From positions 81,564 to 145,563 of the forward strand of contig MU119340.1 of the NCBI GenBank assembly GCA_014904845.1: a stretch of DNA of 64,000 nucleotides. Direction: 5' to 3'. The notes under the pieces were generated by a model. It worked only from the letters and a program-made list of their open reading frames with translations. It did not search any database and was not told where the DNA came from. The stretch comes from Acephala macrosclerotiorum (Eukaryota > Ascomycota > Leotiomycetes > Helotiales > Mollisiaceae). The position numbers and the translations under genes are program-made. Below are positions 1 to 11,967 of this stretch, in pieces (the first letter of the stretch is position 1; each line of letters begins with the position of its first letter).

Positions 1-551
1 TAAAAGTGTGAAGGAAATAGTCCAGAACTGTATTCAGGCAAATATGATTCGGGTCTTCCGCGAACGACACAACTCTCTCACTAGACTGCCTACCACTTAT
101 ATTTTCGTTCTCCCCCTATGAAAAGAAAAGAGAAGAGAAGAAGATAAGAAAGCTTTATTTCATAGGGGAAGAACGAGAATATAAGTATCAGGCAGTCTAG
201 TGAGGGATCCGCATTAGGTGCGGTGCTTTTTGAGAAGGCGCACTGGGTGATGAGGTATGCGGGGTCGACTGCTTTGAAGGCTGGAGCTATGCCTTGCGAG
301 GAAGGAACACCCAACACTGAACTTCGTCAGTCTCACGTCGAATATTTGCAAACGTCATCGATAAAGATATGTTTGAACTATACAACACAATTTCCTTCGT
401 CTCTACTATATGGATGTGAATCCAAAAAACTCTCTGGTCTCGCTCTAACTCCAACCTGCGCAAAATGCCAGACAATAACCACCCAAGTAAAGTATACAAA
501 CATACAATATACAACAAAAGGTACGACATATACAGTATGAAATTGTAAAGA
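1..551. other. Gene-free left edge
   Basis: No coding region is supported here. The stretch holds the inverted repeat at 77-204 and, further right, the downstream flank of the MFS gene that ends at 552. Short open frames on both strands show no family signature. Confidence 0.6.
77..204. repeat. Imperfect inverted repeat with 47-nt arms
   Basis: The arms are 77-123 and 158-204. They match as reverse complements at 42 of 47 positions, and the outer 15 nt (beginning ctcactagactgcct) are identical. The 34-nt spacer is purine-rich (aga/gaa runs). Three of the five mismatches are adjacent, and two of the remaining are C/T transitions. No transposase frame lies inside. The structure could be a small foldback or MITE-like element or a collapsed pair of terminal repeats. 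It could fold into a long hairpin if transcribed. Confidence 0.8.
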
Positions 552-2504
552 TTAACTTCTCCCAAGCAGAGCCCTGTTCTCAGCCTCTGCTTCAGCTTCC
601 GCCTCATCGTCTCCTTCTAGTCGGATCTCGTGGCCGTCACCTTCTCTCACCCAGTGACTTGCTACGATACTGAAGACCGCCACAACGGCAAGGCCCCAGA
701 ACACAGCGCCGACAACTCCATGTTTCAATCCCAATCCGTAAAGATAACCTCCCATTGCTGGACCAACTGTTCTTGCAGCTGAGGAAGCACTCTGTCCGAT
801 CCCATGGATCGTGCCTAGGACTGAAGGATGCGGCGAGCAGTTGTTGATTAAGATAGTAGTAGCAGGGCTCGCGAACGTGCGACCAACGACTTGGATGAAC
901 GTCAGTATCGTGAGTGCTGCCCAGAGAGGGAACCCAGTTTTCTGACTCGGTGGAGGCGTGGTAGAAGGAACAAGTGATAGGAATGGTATTAGTAGATAGA
1001 CGACTGGGAAGCAGTAGAGAACGATTCTCCATGAGCGAACGGTGCCTAAGCGGGCGTTGATGATAGGGTATAGGAAAAGTTGCAATGTGATGCCGATGGT
1101 TCCCAAAATGGCCATGGCGAGTCCGACCGATGCAGGTGGAAGGCCGATTCCACCGGTGAAGATTAGCGGTGGGTGAGGAGTGTAGCCTGGAGGTGCTTTT
1201 ACGGGATCGTAGACCGGTGTCGACAAGAATGTGTACCAAACGTTATTGAAGGTCCCCATGCTGCCGGCCATCAAGGCATGGCAAATGAGAGTACAGATGA
1301 CATTGTAGGTGAAGATGCGGCGGAAGGGTAGCTTGTTGGGGTAGCGAGGAGCGACGCGCTTTTTGGGTTTCCATACCGGTGGAGGATACTCTGAAGTGTG
1401 ATCGTGAGGTTCGTTGGGGAGGTGCGAGTAGGTAATCTTTTCGGAGTTGGCGAAGAGACGTTGGAAGAAATGTGTGACTTTTCGACGGCAAGTCACGCCG
1501 ATGTCTTTCTCGTATGCGAATTCCTCGTGAGTCTCTTCAATGCCGAAGAAGACAGCACAAAGAGCACAGGATAGAAAAATTGCGCTGACGATGTTAGGTG
1601 GGGAGTAGGGAAATTTCTCGAGCCATTTGATGCCACTAAATAGGCTTGGATATGCTGCCGCAGGATCGGAGAGCAGACCGCCAAGCATTGGACCAATGAT
1701 CACACCGACATTCGCAGTCATCGGCAGAAGTAGAAACGCTCTTGATTGAAACCTATTTTTCGTCAGTCAAGCTGCTCAAAGCCAGAGGAGGACTGCCTTA
1801 CTTCTTTTCCCTCACGATCTCGGAGATCATGGTTCTCATAACACCAACATTTCCATTCAATGCACCACCTAACATACGAAAACATAGAGCCTGGTAGAAG
1901 GAGGTCGAGAAACCGAATCCAAGACAAGAGAGTGCAGTCCCAGAAAGCCCAAGAAGTAGAATGCGTTTTCGACCAGCTTTGTCGCTGAACCGGCCCCATA
2001 ACATGGCTGTGCATAGTTGAGCGGCAGCAAATGCTCCTTGCATAATTCCAGCTTGAGAAGCAATGGTGGAATCTGGCAGAGTCCTGTCAAAGGACTTTAG
2101 CTGGTAGAAAAGATACGACTGCAGGGTTTTAGTTTCGAGTCACGTTTCTCGCCAACCGGTACGGAGGTACATACTCGTAAAGACGTCTGGACTAGAGGCT
2201 CAGAAAGACGAGCGAGGGTCAAAATGGCAAGTTGACTTTTGTGAGGCAAGCTTGACCATGTAACTGACTCCTCCGTCTTTTTCCTCGTGGCATCTTCTAT
2301 TTGAAGGGGATCTTCATCCTCAATGAAGGATTTCCTCCTCTGTCGATCGAAAGATGGCTCATGGTGCTTGACGATTGATTCCCGTTCTTGATAATCGGTT
2401 CCATGTGGTGACATCGACTCATCGGTATCGTAGTTGGTACTCGAGTTGCTCGTAATGGTTCCATACCCCATGTTTGGAGGTGTTCTTGGCGGTGATGCAG
2501 GCAT
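552..2504 (-). CDS. MFS transporter, DHA1/ZIFL1-like (YCR023C type)
   Basis: Three exons (2504-2175, 2118-1802, 1752-552) give about 615 residues. The introns of 56 and 49 nt have GTATGT and GTAAGG donors, and the frame is continuous across both joins. The N-terminal ~85 residues are Ser/Glu-rich and probably cytosolic. The first membrane segment follows at about residue 90 (LAILTLARLSEPLVQTSL). The MFS loop 2-3 signature is present (GRFSDKAGRKR), followed by FRMLGGALNGNVGV and the TM5 stretch NVGVIIGPMLGG typical of antiporters. A long acidic, His-containing cytosolic loop separates the two halves. The C-terminus is acidic (DDEAEAEAEAE). The family comprises fungal drug:H+ antiporter-like proteins resembling plant zinc-induced facilitators; the substrate cannot be read from sequence. 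The start is the first ATG in frame with exon 1. Nothing looks damaged. Confidence 0.88.
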
Positions 2505-5500
2505 CGCGTTTCGTTAAACTCTCCGATGACGATGCATGCAGGACCGCTTCGAACAGCACTCAAGGATTGAAAAGCGGGATTGTGAATAGGATGCCTCCCA
2601 AATAAATCCTCCCACCTGAACGTCGGCTCGTAAGGTTGTTCGAATCATCAAGAAGATGATTCCGGTCTAAGATAGCTGAGATGAGAAGAAAAAATACAGC
2701 GCTAATGTCTTCTAGTGGCAACGCCTTCGCGTATATTATGCAGCCCAAAGCCCCCTGGATCCTGCAGACAGTGGCTAAACCAAAAGAGAGGACACGCGAT
2801 AGCTCTTTTATTCTTTCTCGAATAAACGACAGAATGGAATATCAATCAAGTACCGTTCGCTTGGATCCAAGAAGAGTATTGTTACCGTCACATTCGGAGA
2901 CCTGGATAATCAATTCAGACTGTCAAATCTCTTCATCAGCCAACCCAGCCCAGGCATTAACGATCGGTCCCGAAGAGGAATGACGCGATTACTTCCCTGG
3001 ACGACAAATATTGAAGCACAGCCTCAACTTGCCACATGATGGTGCCGTCATATTGAGGTGTCTACACGGCACACATACCCGAGTCAATGTCCACCACCTG
3101 GACTGTCTTGTGTCGACATCGACGATTGGATCGTGGACCCTGAGCGGATGCCGTCTGCCGTTATCAAGCATCAAAAGCAATGTAATCGTGCGACACTTCA
3201 CCAGGACCTTGAAGAAAAAAAACTTCGTGGGGAGAGGAGAGTGCTATCTTCGTCGAGATATCCGACGACCTTCGTGAAGAGTGCCCAGGAACCGTACCAT
3301 AGCACGCCTGACCGAGACGAACTTTTTCTGTAAGCAAGTGGTGAAGAATTTTCGGAGGAAAGAGTCTTTTAGTACAAGAGCCCATTCCCTGCTTACAAGG
3401 AGTCTATTTTCTCTTTACGCGTCCCCTTCTTGCAATATTCTGTCGCAGCGCTGTCAGTAGCTGGGGCATTCCTACGTTTCACAAACACTTGACCCAAAAC
3501 ATGTTGGCTGGCTGAATTTCGGGTCCCGACAAATTGGAGGATATCTTCGTTATAAGTGTAAATAAGCAAAACTCTGTACTCCTTAGGACTCGTCGAAGGC
3601 ATTCACGGTCCCGACAGGCCTGAGGTTGGAGCCTCTTCATTTTGGGACCTTTTGTCTAACGTTCAGTAGCTGTCTAACATTTAGTAGCGAGAATGCCGGT
3701 GGTATGTGAATGTGAAGGAAACTGGCAAAACACTGGTGGGAAATTTCTCAACTTCCATCTATAATCTCTGCTGTTGCTCGTCGGTTTCTTCCCCTCCCTC
3801 TTAGCATTCAGAGAGCAGATGCCTATTGCTTCGATGGATTTGAGAATCTACTGCTAAGATAGAACGATTTGGTGCCGTCCTGTATCTGCCAGACTACGGT
3901 CCTGGGACGTGCTATGGCCTTATGTGCCGCAATCTGAGTTGCGCCTCTTCACGTGGCGGATTTGTCTCAGCCACAGGCTCCTTTTCGGGGGGAAAGCTGT
4001 CTCCGTGAGACTGACGGAAATGTGAAGTTTCACCGCATATTCGTTTTTCTTGCGTTGTGGAGATGTCGTGGCTGTCACATTTGAGACTCGTGAAGGGGAG
4101 ATTGCCCCATATAAGTGTTAGGCCCTTCCCCGGCATCGACGTTTCTCTTGTTTTAGAGCCTCTTGGACTAAAAGCTCATTTTCGAAATCCCGGCGAACTC
4201 ATTGTCCCTTTTTGGGCAGGTTGTGTCTAGAGTCGTGGATTATCGAAATAATACTGAACGACAATGCCGCATCTACGTGTTCTCCCACGGCCCCAAGGAC
4301 CTCAACCAATGTTACAGTCCCCTAGCTCAACCGACTACCGTTGCGTCGACATCATGTTGGATTGTCCATTATTCCAAGCTGGCTCGGCATTCTTCACCTT
4401 TTCAACTTCTGGTGGATGATGAATACGCTACTATCTGCCTGGATTTCAATCTCGATGATTGTCTCTACATCTGCACCTGCCGAGGCAGCAACTTGGTAGT
4501 GGCCGGAAGAAATCGTCAATTCCATTCAAGTGGACAGTCGATGCACCTCCATGCAAGGCCTTGTCATCAATTCAGACAACACGCCATTCCTCCGCTCTTC
4601 ATCTACATGCTGCCTACATTCGTGGCAGCGCAAGCTCAAGCGACGAAGTTGAATAACATCAGACTGGAAGGTGTCCATCAGAAATTCAAAAATGGCGCTT
4701 TCTTGAGCGGACGAAAATGATCTCCTCAGTGCTTGGACATGTACTGAACAAATCACCATCCTCACTATCTTCTGCACCCTAGTTGACACCATTTATAGGC
4801 TTGTCTAGTCGAGGTTTCTCTGTACTCAATCCCTGATGTTGTAGTTGAAGTGTTTTCGAATGGTGGCTTATGTACTATCACGCCGCCAGATCATCTTGTC
4901 GTATGGCAAAGCTTGTTAGGCACTGCTACAGAAGCGCCATTTCAGTCAAGCCTTAGAGGGTCCCCACAATGTGGATTTCCCACTGTATAATGGTTCCTCC
5001 TCCTTCTGACTATCTTATTAATGCTATGCAGAGTCAAGTGGTGTTGATGGATTGGGCAGTATATTTCCAAGACATGTTCACAATGGGTATGGGACGACTG
5101 CCTAGACCAACACGGTTCGTGTGCAAGATTCTAAGAGACTCTTTCTTCAGCCACAGACCCATCTTCTGTGTCACAAGACCACGACAAACTTCGGAGAGAA
5201 AGGAGGAGCCTGCAACTCTGTTTTGTAGAACTCTGGACACAACGACAACGATGTCCGAAAGAGCAACTCAGTGCTAGGAGCAGCATTGAACTTCGGCTCC
5301 ACGAGAACTACACAGGCTGTTTGAAGGCGCAGACCGATGTACCAACTGCTGTTACTGCGAAACTTCTTGGCATCCGTTGCTATCACTGTTTCTCTCCCGT
5401 TCGACCTCGTCTTTCTCCGACTCTGTCTGTCTGTAACTCGCCGATCAAATGATTTGTACCGTGCGAAGAGACGGACCAAAGAACCCTCCAATGACCTAAT

Positions 5501-6520
5501 CGACTAGATGTTCCAATCTGTGAGAGAAACTGGAATAGCCACGACCTCGAGTCAAGTACAGACTTGGAACATTGGACGTGACGATGTTGGTCACGGACTG
5601 TATGGACATTCAACACACGTTCTCGAACAGCCAAATAATGGCGAGAATAGCGCCTTAATTCATGAGGAGATCCATCCGGGACACCTCAAAAGAACGGATC
5701 ACTCCTGGACCATGGCACGCGATCGAAGGGGGAAAGTGGGGTAATCTGTTCCTGTCTTCGGATGCCCCTCGATGACAAGGAGGATCTCTCGGCAAACTCG
5801 TCAGGTCGAAATAATGGAGGAATTTCCTCCGGACTGCCAACACAACCTTCACAACAAATACATGCAGAAATTGCACTATTGATACCTCTCTCGGCGGTAC
5901 CAGCGGAAGGCTACCGTACCTAAGCCTGGAACTTCTGCTGTTCTCCCAGCCATCTAGATACACCTCGGGGTAAACACGTGACCAATCACGCTACTCCCTC
6001 CCACACCGCTCTTCTCATCTTTATCAAACATGTACAATTCGCCCCGCAAGCACCTCAAAACGAACGGATCAGAGACATGCACGCGTTCAACCTGCGGGTC
6101 GCGCCGTTGGCTAGATGCTTTGTTGTCAAACGAGTGGATAACGCTCCACACCGCTACACCAGCAATGTTTACATTTCTGAGGCGTGCAGGAACGACCCCG
6201 CTGCAGCAACGAACAGAGACAGGCAAGTGCCTATGACTGAGTGCATAATATGCAGGTAAAAGGATGGGTAAATCGACAGCATGAAGTCCGTTGGCTGGGC
6301 TCTGCAACAAGTTGGCACGCCTTCTTTTCGTGGCCGGAAAAGGAGGGGGCGAGATTGTCACACCGTCTGCTTGATAGACCATAAATTTTTCGAGTCTCCC
6401 ACTTCCTCTTTCTCTCTTTCATTCTCCTCCTATTCTCTGTAACTTCTCATACTCTTCTCTGATACCCAAGCTTTACAAGTTCTCTTCCTTCTCATCTCAA
6501 ATCAAATTCTTTCTTCAGAA
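2505..6520. other. Long gene-free region between divergent genes
   Basis: About 4 kb lie between the MFS start (2504, minus) and the Tpt1-like start (6521, plus). I found no frame with a recognisable family, plausible introns or sustained coding character. Open frames of up to 172 codons around 4202-4720 lack an ATG start and family motifs. A CACGTGAC motif next to a CCAAT box lies at about 5976-5987. The last 120 nt before 6521 are strongly CT-rich, as in many fungal promoters. A decayed gene or element cannot be excluded. Confidence 0.5.
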
Positions 6521-7604
6521 ATGGCTGCTGTAGTTCTCCAACCTCTTCAGGGACTTTCCCTCAATGGAGGAATCATGGACCCTTCTCCTATCTCCCCTAA
6601 TGCTTCCCGTCATGGACGAGGCAAGCATGGTGGTAGCGTAACCAAGAAGACCCGCGGTCGTGGCTACAGCGTAGTCGACGAGCGCGACGTCCTCGTCTCC
6701 AAAGCCCTCTCATTCGTGCTGAAACGCACCGTTGACGAGGATGAGGAGCAAGAGGAAGGAGCTGAGAAGCTCGTAGCTGACTCTGAAGGTTGGGTCGACT
6801 GCGATGATATTGTATGACTCCTTTTCTCATACCCCACTTCACGCTCCTTCTCCTCCGTCGATATACACATATTTTCAAAACGTCGTTCTAACATTATATG
6901 CTTTGCAGCTCGAAGCTCCCCAAATCTCCGCCCTCCAAGTTACATTCCCAGAACTCCAATCCCTAATTGCCTCCCCATCATCCAAATCCCGCTTCGCCAT
7001 CCGTCTCGACCCCACAACCGAAAACTCCGAGGACGAAGACCTCGATGCCTCAGACTATCAAATCCGTCTCTCACCATCTCTCCGCGAGCCACCTACTCCT
7101 ACTACCGCATCCGCGGTCCTCACTCCTCTGACTGTCGATTCTGAAGATCTCCCAGATCTTATTGTATATGAGACTTCGTACGCCAATTATCCTTTGATTC
7201 TGGCTTCTGGTGGAATCAAGCGTGCTGGAGGCCAAGCACAGCTTTCATTTTCGCCTTCAGAAGGAATGGTTCCTTCCACAGATGCAGATGTGTCTATCTA
7301 CATTAACCTCAAGTCTGCCATGGCTGCTGATTCCTCTATTACTTGGTCTATGACAGAGTCTGGAAACGTCGTTACCCAGGGAGACAAAATCGGTGTTGTG
7401 GGCAAGCAATTCTGGAAGAAGGTTGTCGCCAGGAGGGCGGACATTGGTGTCTTATTCGAGGATGGCGTGGTGAGGAAGGAGGTCCCTGTTGGCCTAAGGG
7501 GAAAGGGTGTTAAGGGAAAGAAGGGGATGGGAAAGGGAGGAAAGGGGATGGGAAGAGTGATTAAGGAGGTTAAGGCTGGCTCCGATGAGGAGAGCAGTGA
7601 GTAG
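6521..7604 (+). CDS. Tpt1/KptA-like protein, probably lacking 2'-phosphotransferase catalytic residues
   Basis: Two exons (6521-6811, 6909-7604) with a 97-nt intron (GTATGA...TTTGCAG) give 328 residues. The family transfers the splice-junction 2'-phosphate of tRNA to NAD+. The fold signature is clear: SKALSFVL at residues 60-67, GWVDCDDI at 90-97, LQVTFPELQSLI at 106-117, SRFAIR at 124-129 and YPLILASGGIKRAGG at 191-205. Known Tpt1 enzymes carry LRH in the first helix, a QGHS-type histidine after the IR strand, and an HGT histidine before the 'ILxSGGLKRM' segment. Here the matching segments read LKR, LSPSL and YET. The acid-rich insert at 71-82 and the Gly/Lys-rich basic tail (294-315) are also unusual. 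I infer a catalytically dead or repurposed paralogue, perhaps RNA- or ADP-ribose-binding. The gene is tail-to-tail with the SNF2 gene, 266 bp away. Confidence 0.85.
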
Positions 7605-7870
7605 ATTCTTGCATGTATTTTGACGAAACCTTTTGGGAGGACGGGCTTCGGTTGGGTTTGGGGGCTGGATCTGGTTTGGTTTGGAGGGATGGGAAGAATT
7701 GTCAGCGCTTTGTATTTGGGAGGAGGAATACCCGTTTGTGATGATATGAGCAAAGCGGCATTTGTGAGGAATTTTGCATGGCATAGGTAGTATCAAAATA
7801 GATTTCTACTCTTCAGCAACGATCTGTTGCTTGCCTGAACGCCTATTCCAGCATCCCAGGGTATCATCCG

Positions 7871-10800
7871 TTATAATTCATCATCTTCGTCTTCCGTCTC
7901 GATGACTTCTGGAGCAATTGGAGGTTTGGCATCTGGCATTGTATCCAGCAAGTCATCGATGGCATCCAAAGTCTTGTCGACCTTGGTATCCATCTCATCC
8001 TCATCATCGGTCTTCCCAAGCAAATCATCGAGTTCCTTCATCACCGAGTCCACCGGCGTATCCGGCTCGTCAACATCAATCCCATCAACATTACCGGCAG
8101 CACCATCATACACCCTCTCAGACAATTCCGCGTTCCCATTCAAAGCCGCTATCTTCTCTCTCCTCTTTATATAGAATCTTTCCAAGCAGTCCGTTCTCTG
8201 CTTCTGCGTCCAACCTTCGACAACAAAGGCGAACTCCGTCGCACTACTGAAGCCAAACATCTTTGCCATCGTACAGAATTGCCTCTCCATCACATCCTCT
8301 GGAGGATGAAACTCATACTGCACTTTACCATCCCGAAGACCTTCTCCGGTCTGACTTTCAGCAAAAAGCCTTCGCTCGCCATACTCAACATCATTTCCGG
8401 CTTCTTCAGCACGTCGAGACAATTCTGCTTCAACTTTTGACGAACCGATGACCTCGGAGTTCTCATGCGTATACTCTACTCCAGCTGCAGCCAGAATAGC
8501 AGAAACAGCATCAGTCTTGGGCTTCGGTTTTGACTTTCTCTTTTTCTTGGAGTCGTCTCCATCTATGAGTAAGGCAGCGAGCTGGGACATCGCGGCATCT
8601 CCCTTCTCATCATTATCTGCCTTCAACGGATTATCATTATCATTGGCCATATCATCCATGTCGACGTCTAAGACATCGATACCACGCTTGGCTTCTGCGA
8701 CATTCGTCTTGTTGACAATATCTCGAAGCACAATATCGTCCGAGCGAAACGTAAAGAGGTTATCGAGTCCGAAGATCTCACCCTTCTGACCCGGCGCATT
8801 CTGTACACCCTTGAAATAGCGCCGTTCTGTCGAGGCGCTGTACCCTATATTTGCTTGCTGTTGCTTGTAAATCTGTCTTGCATAGACAATTTCCTCGAGC
8901 GTGCCAGCAGACACAAGGCGGTAAACTTCGACATCTCGATGCTGTCCAATACGATAAGCACGGTCCTGAGCCTGTAAATCGTAACTAGGGTTCCAATTTG
9001 GGTCGAAAATCACAACCTTATTAGCAGATGTGATGTTGAGACCAACACCGCCGGCTTTGGTGGAAATCAAGAACACAAATTGACTAGGATCGGAATTAAA
9101 AGTATCAACTGTCGTTTGGCGCTCTTCATGGGGCATGGAACCGCTCAGGAAGGATGCATTGTAACTGGTGTTCTCAAATAAGTGCTCAAGTAGCTTCAGT
9201 AGCTTCACACTATGGGAGAAGATGAGGACCTTATCGCCATTCTCGTGCCAAAACTTCAGTAACTTTTTGAGAACTTTCCACTACGACATTTGTCAGTCAT
9301 GCTACGAACACCGCTATCAGAATTCTACCTTGCCACAAAACTCCTGGTTCGTCAGATTGAAGAGGGATTCCCGATTATTGTACAGTTCTTCCCAGGTGTT
9401 TGGTAGCATCTGCTGCAGGAAGTCTAGGTCTCGTGTCTGTTTCTCGGGAGGCTCCGAAGAGTTAGGTATCAAAAGAGCAAGATGATTTGACAGCTTCTGA
9501 AGTATCGTAATAAGAGGAAACACCATAGCCTATCGAGTTCAGTAGGGGTGCTTTCTAGGGGTAGGCCCTCTCACCTTCCATGATGTATTTGAATCAGGTA
9601 CGGTCTTATAGCAACACCATCCACGCTTCTTTCCTGAGTTACAATCGCAATCCTCGGTTGCAGTTCTGACAAGCTCCACAATGTCACTATTAAGGAAGTT
9701 CTCGTAAGCATCTCTCTGCACTTCCGTCAGTGGACAAAAAACGACCCTATCAGTCTTTTTTGGAAGCTGATGTGCTATGAGACTCTTCAGTCGGCGAAGG
9801 AAGAATTCGGGGAGTAAGTTATGGACAAGCTTCTTGGCAGTCTGTCTAGCTCGTTTCAATTGATGGTAGGTAGCATCATGGCTGACATGGATTAGCAAAA
9901 TTTCTGGGATACAATATCCAAACTCACGATTGTCCCGTTCTCAAAGGCTCGCAAATACTTGATACCCAAGTAGACAATGGACCAAAGTTCCCCGGGTTTG
10001 TCCAATTTAACAGAAACCAAAGTTCTTCGTACTTGTTCTGAATCGCTGTGCCAGTAAGGCCGATTCTACAGAGAGCGTTGACATCGTTCATGGCTTGTGT
10101 TGTATCTGATTTACCCTTCAGCGTGTGGCATTCATCAGCAACAACGCAATCCCACGGGACCATGTTCAGTTTGTCCTTGTTGTTTTTGTATGAATGATAA
10201 GTGGTGATGAGGACCTCCAATCGTCCAGATTCTGCTTGTTTCAAGGTGGCTTCTCTATTCTTCGGATCATGATATATTTCGGCCCACCACCAGCCCCATC
10301 TTTCCAGCTCATTCTTCCAGTTCTGCATCACACTTCCGGGGCATACGATAAGAATCCGAGGGTACCATGGCTCGTCCGTAGATCTTCTCATCTTTCGCAT
10401 ACGTTTCGCGTCTCGCTCATCGCCTGTCTTGCCGAATGCCGCGGTCAAGAAGGCTACAACTTGAATTGTCTTGCCTAGACCCATATCATCTCCTAGTATA
10501 CCACCTTTCTGATAGACGAACAATTCATGCAAGAACTTGACACCATCTACTTGGTAGTCTCTTAAGTACTGCGCGATGGAAGCAGGTATGATGCCGGCAG
10601 AATTGGGCAGCTCGATGTCTTTATAGTCGCGGGACACCTCAACAGAGGGTGGAAAATTTGGCCTCTCTTCCAGGTCCGCTAACCTCTCGTCATCGGAGAA
10701 TTCGACATCTTCGATATTTTCGTATCTCGGCGGTAACCTCAGCCCGGCTTCGTGTAAGGTCTCGTAATCCTTATCGAATTGTTTTCGCCTCTTCAGTATG

Positions 10801-11297
10801 TATTCCGGGACATCATCCAGCATGCCAGAGTAATCCTCCTGGTCGCCCCACATCCTCTCCTCTTTTGAGGACTCTCCATTGACTTTCGCAGATTTATGGC
10901 TCGCTACTGCTTGTTTCGTCTTCTCTTTTATCTTCTTCTTGGTGGCAGCGACTTTCTTCCTTTTCGCAGCCTTTCGATTCTTGAATTTCTCGTAGACAGT
11001 CTGGCCGTCTTCATCAGACCATCCATCTTTCTCCTCTGCCTTACGCTTCCCCTTGTCAGGCCTTCTTCGCACATCCGTAATCTCAATGTCCGAATCCGAG
11101 TCATCGTCCGATTTGGGCCCAGTAACGCCTATCGATTGTCAGCTCCGCGTGGGACATTTAAAATGCGACGCACGATTTATATACTCGTCTGCGCCGAGAG
11201 GGACATTGGTTCCGCGATACAAAGGCCCGTCATCATCTTCTGCTTCAGCGAGCTCTTCATCGTCCGCTGCTATTGCCGCCAGGTTGTTGCGCGCCAT
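7871..11297 (-). CDS. SNF2-family DNA-dependent ATPase, ERCC6L2/Rad26-like with HEBO-type C-terminus
   Basis: Five exons (11297-11174, 11128-9928, 9881-9575, 9529-9329, 9280-7871) give 1080 residues. The four introns of 45-48 nt keep the frame. The N-terminus is Lys-rich and acidic. The ATPase core follows: Walker A GDDMGLGKTIQ near residue 254, a Walker B that reads ADECH near 372 rather than the common DEAH, GLTGTAIQN (motif III), and in the second lobe STKAGGVGLN (motif V) and QAQDRAYRIGQ (motif VI). After the helicase core comes a segment (AILAAAGVEYTHENSEVIGS) resembling the HEBO domain of ERCC6L2, then an acidic tail. ERCC6L2-type ATPases act in nuclear genome maintenance, including end-joining and transcription-associated damage. 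The first intron (45 nt, GTGCGT donor) is the least certain join. The gene looks intact. Confidence 0.9.
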
Positions 11298-11967
11298 GAT
11301 GAATGGTTGTGGTTTTGCTGATGATGTTGACGCGGGGTTGTTGGTTTGGACGCGAGGTCTTGTCGCGAAAGCACGGGTTTCGTGATGCGCTGATCAGGCT
11401 AGTTGGATTGGGCTTCAACGTTCCAGATCCATGGCGTTGACGTCGGTCTGCTGTTGGATAAAGTTTAATTCTCCTGATGGCATCATTTTTGTCTGAGAGT
11501 GAGACGCCTGGACGATCGTATAGTGTGATAAGAGCGGAAGTCGACCCCGTACTTGTTGGTTGTTGCTAGAAGTTCTTTAGATCTTTTTCACTTGTCCACC
11601 TCTCCCTTTCCCACCTCTTGGAACACATCTCACGCTTTTACATCATTATTAACTCCATATGGTCCATAACCACAAAATTTTCATTCGAAGGTCGTTCATT
11701 CAGACCTGATAATCGAGCCTTACTAGGTGGGTAACCTTTGGATCGCTTGGCTGCACGGTGTCAGAAGGTCCCACGAGGGGAGATCTCACGAAGGGCGACC
11801 AACGCAGCAATTTAATCAAGTATGTTGGTCTATTGTTGAAACTCGTTCCATGTTATAGTCTATATTCCTGACGCCATTTTCCTTGGTCGTGTACTTTTCA
11901 TATGCCCCCAGGTATCCCTTCCTCAATGCGCCAATCCCAGCATATTTCCTCATAAACGTGTACAGAT
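11298..11967. other. Intergenic region upstream of the SNF2 gene
   Basis: The region contains the promoter of the minus-strand SNF2 gene (start 11297) and the 3' flank of the bZIP gene (stop at 11968). A CT-rich tract lies at about 11585-11625. No gene or repeat is seen. Confidence 0.6.

Noticed and set aside
4202..4720. 172-codon open frame in the long gap
   Set aside because: No ATG start, no domain, no plausible introns, and other frames over the same DNA are equally open; probably chance or relic.
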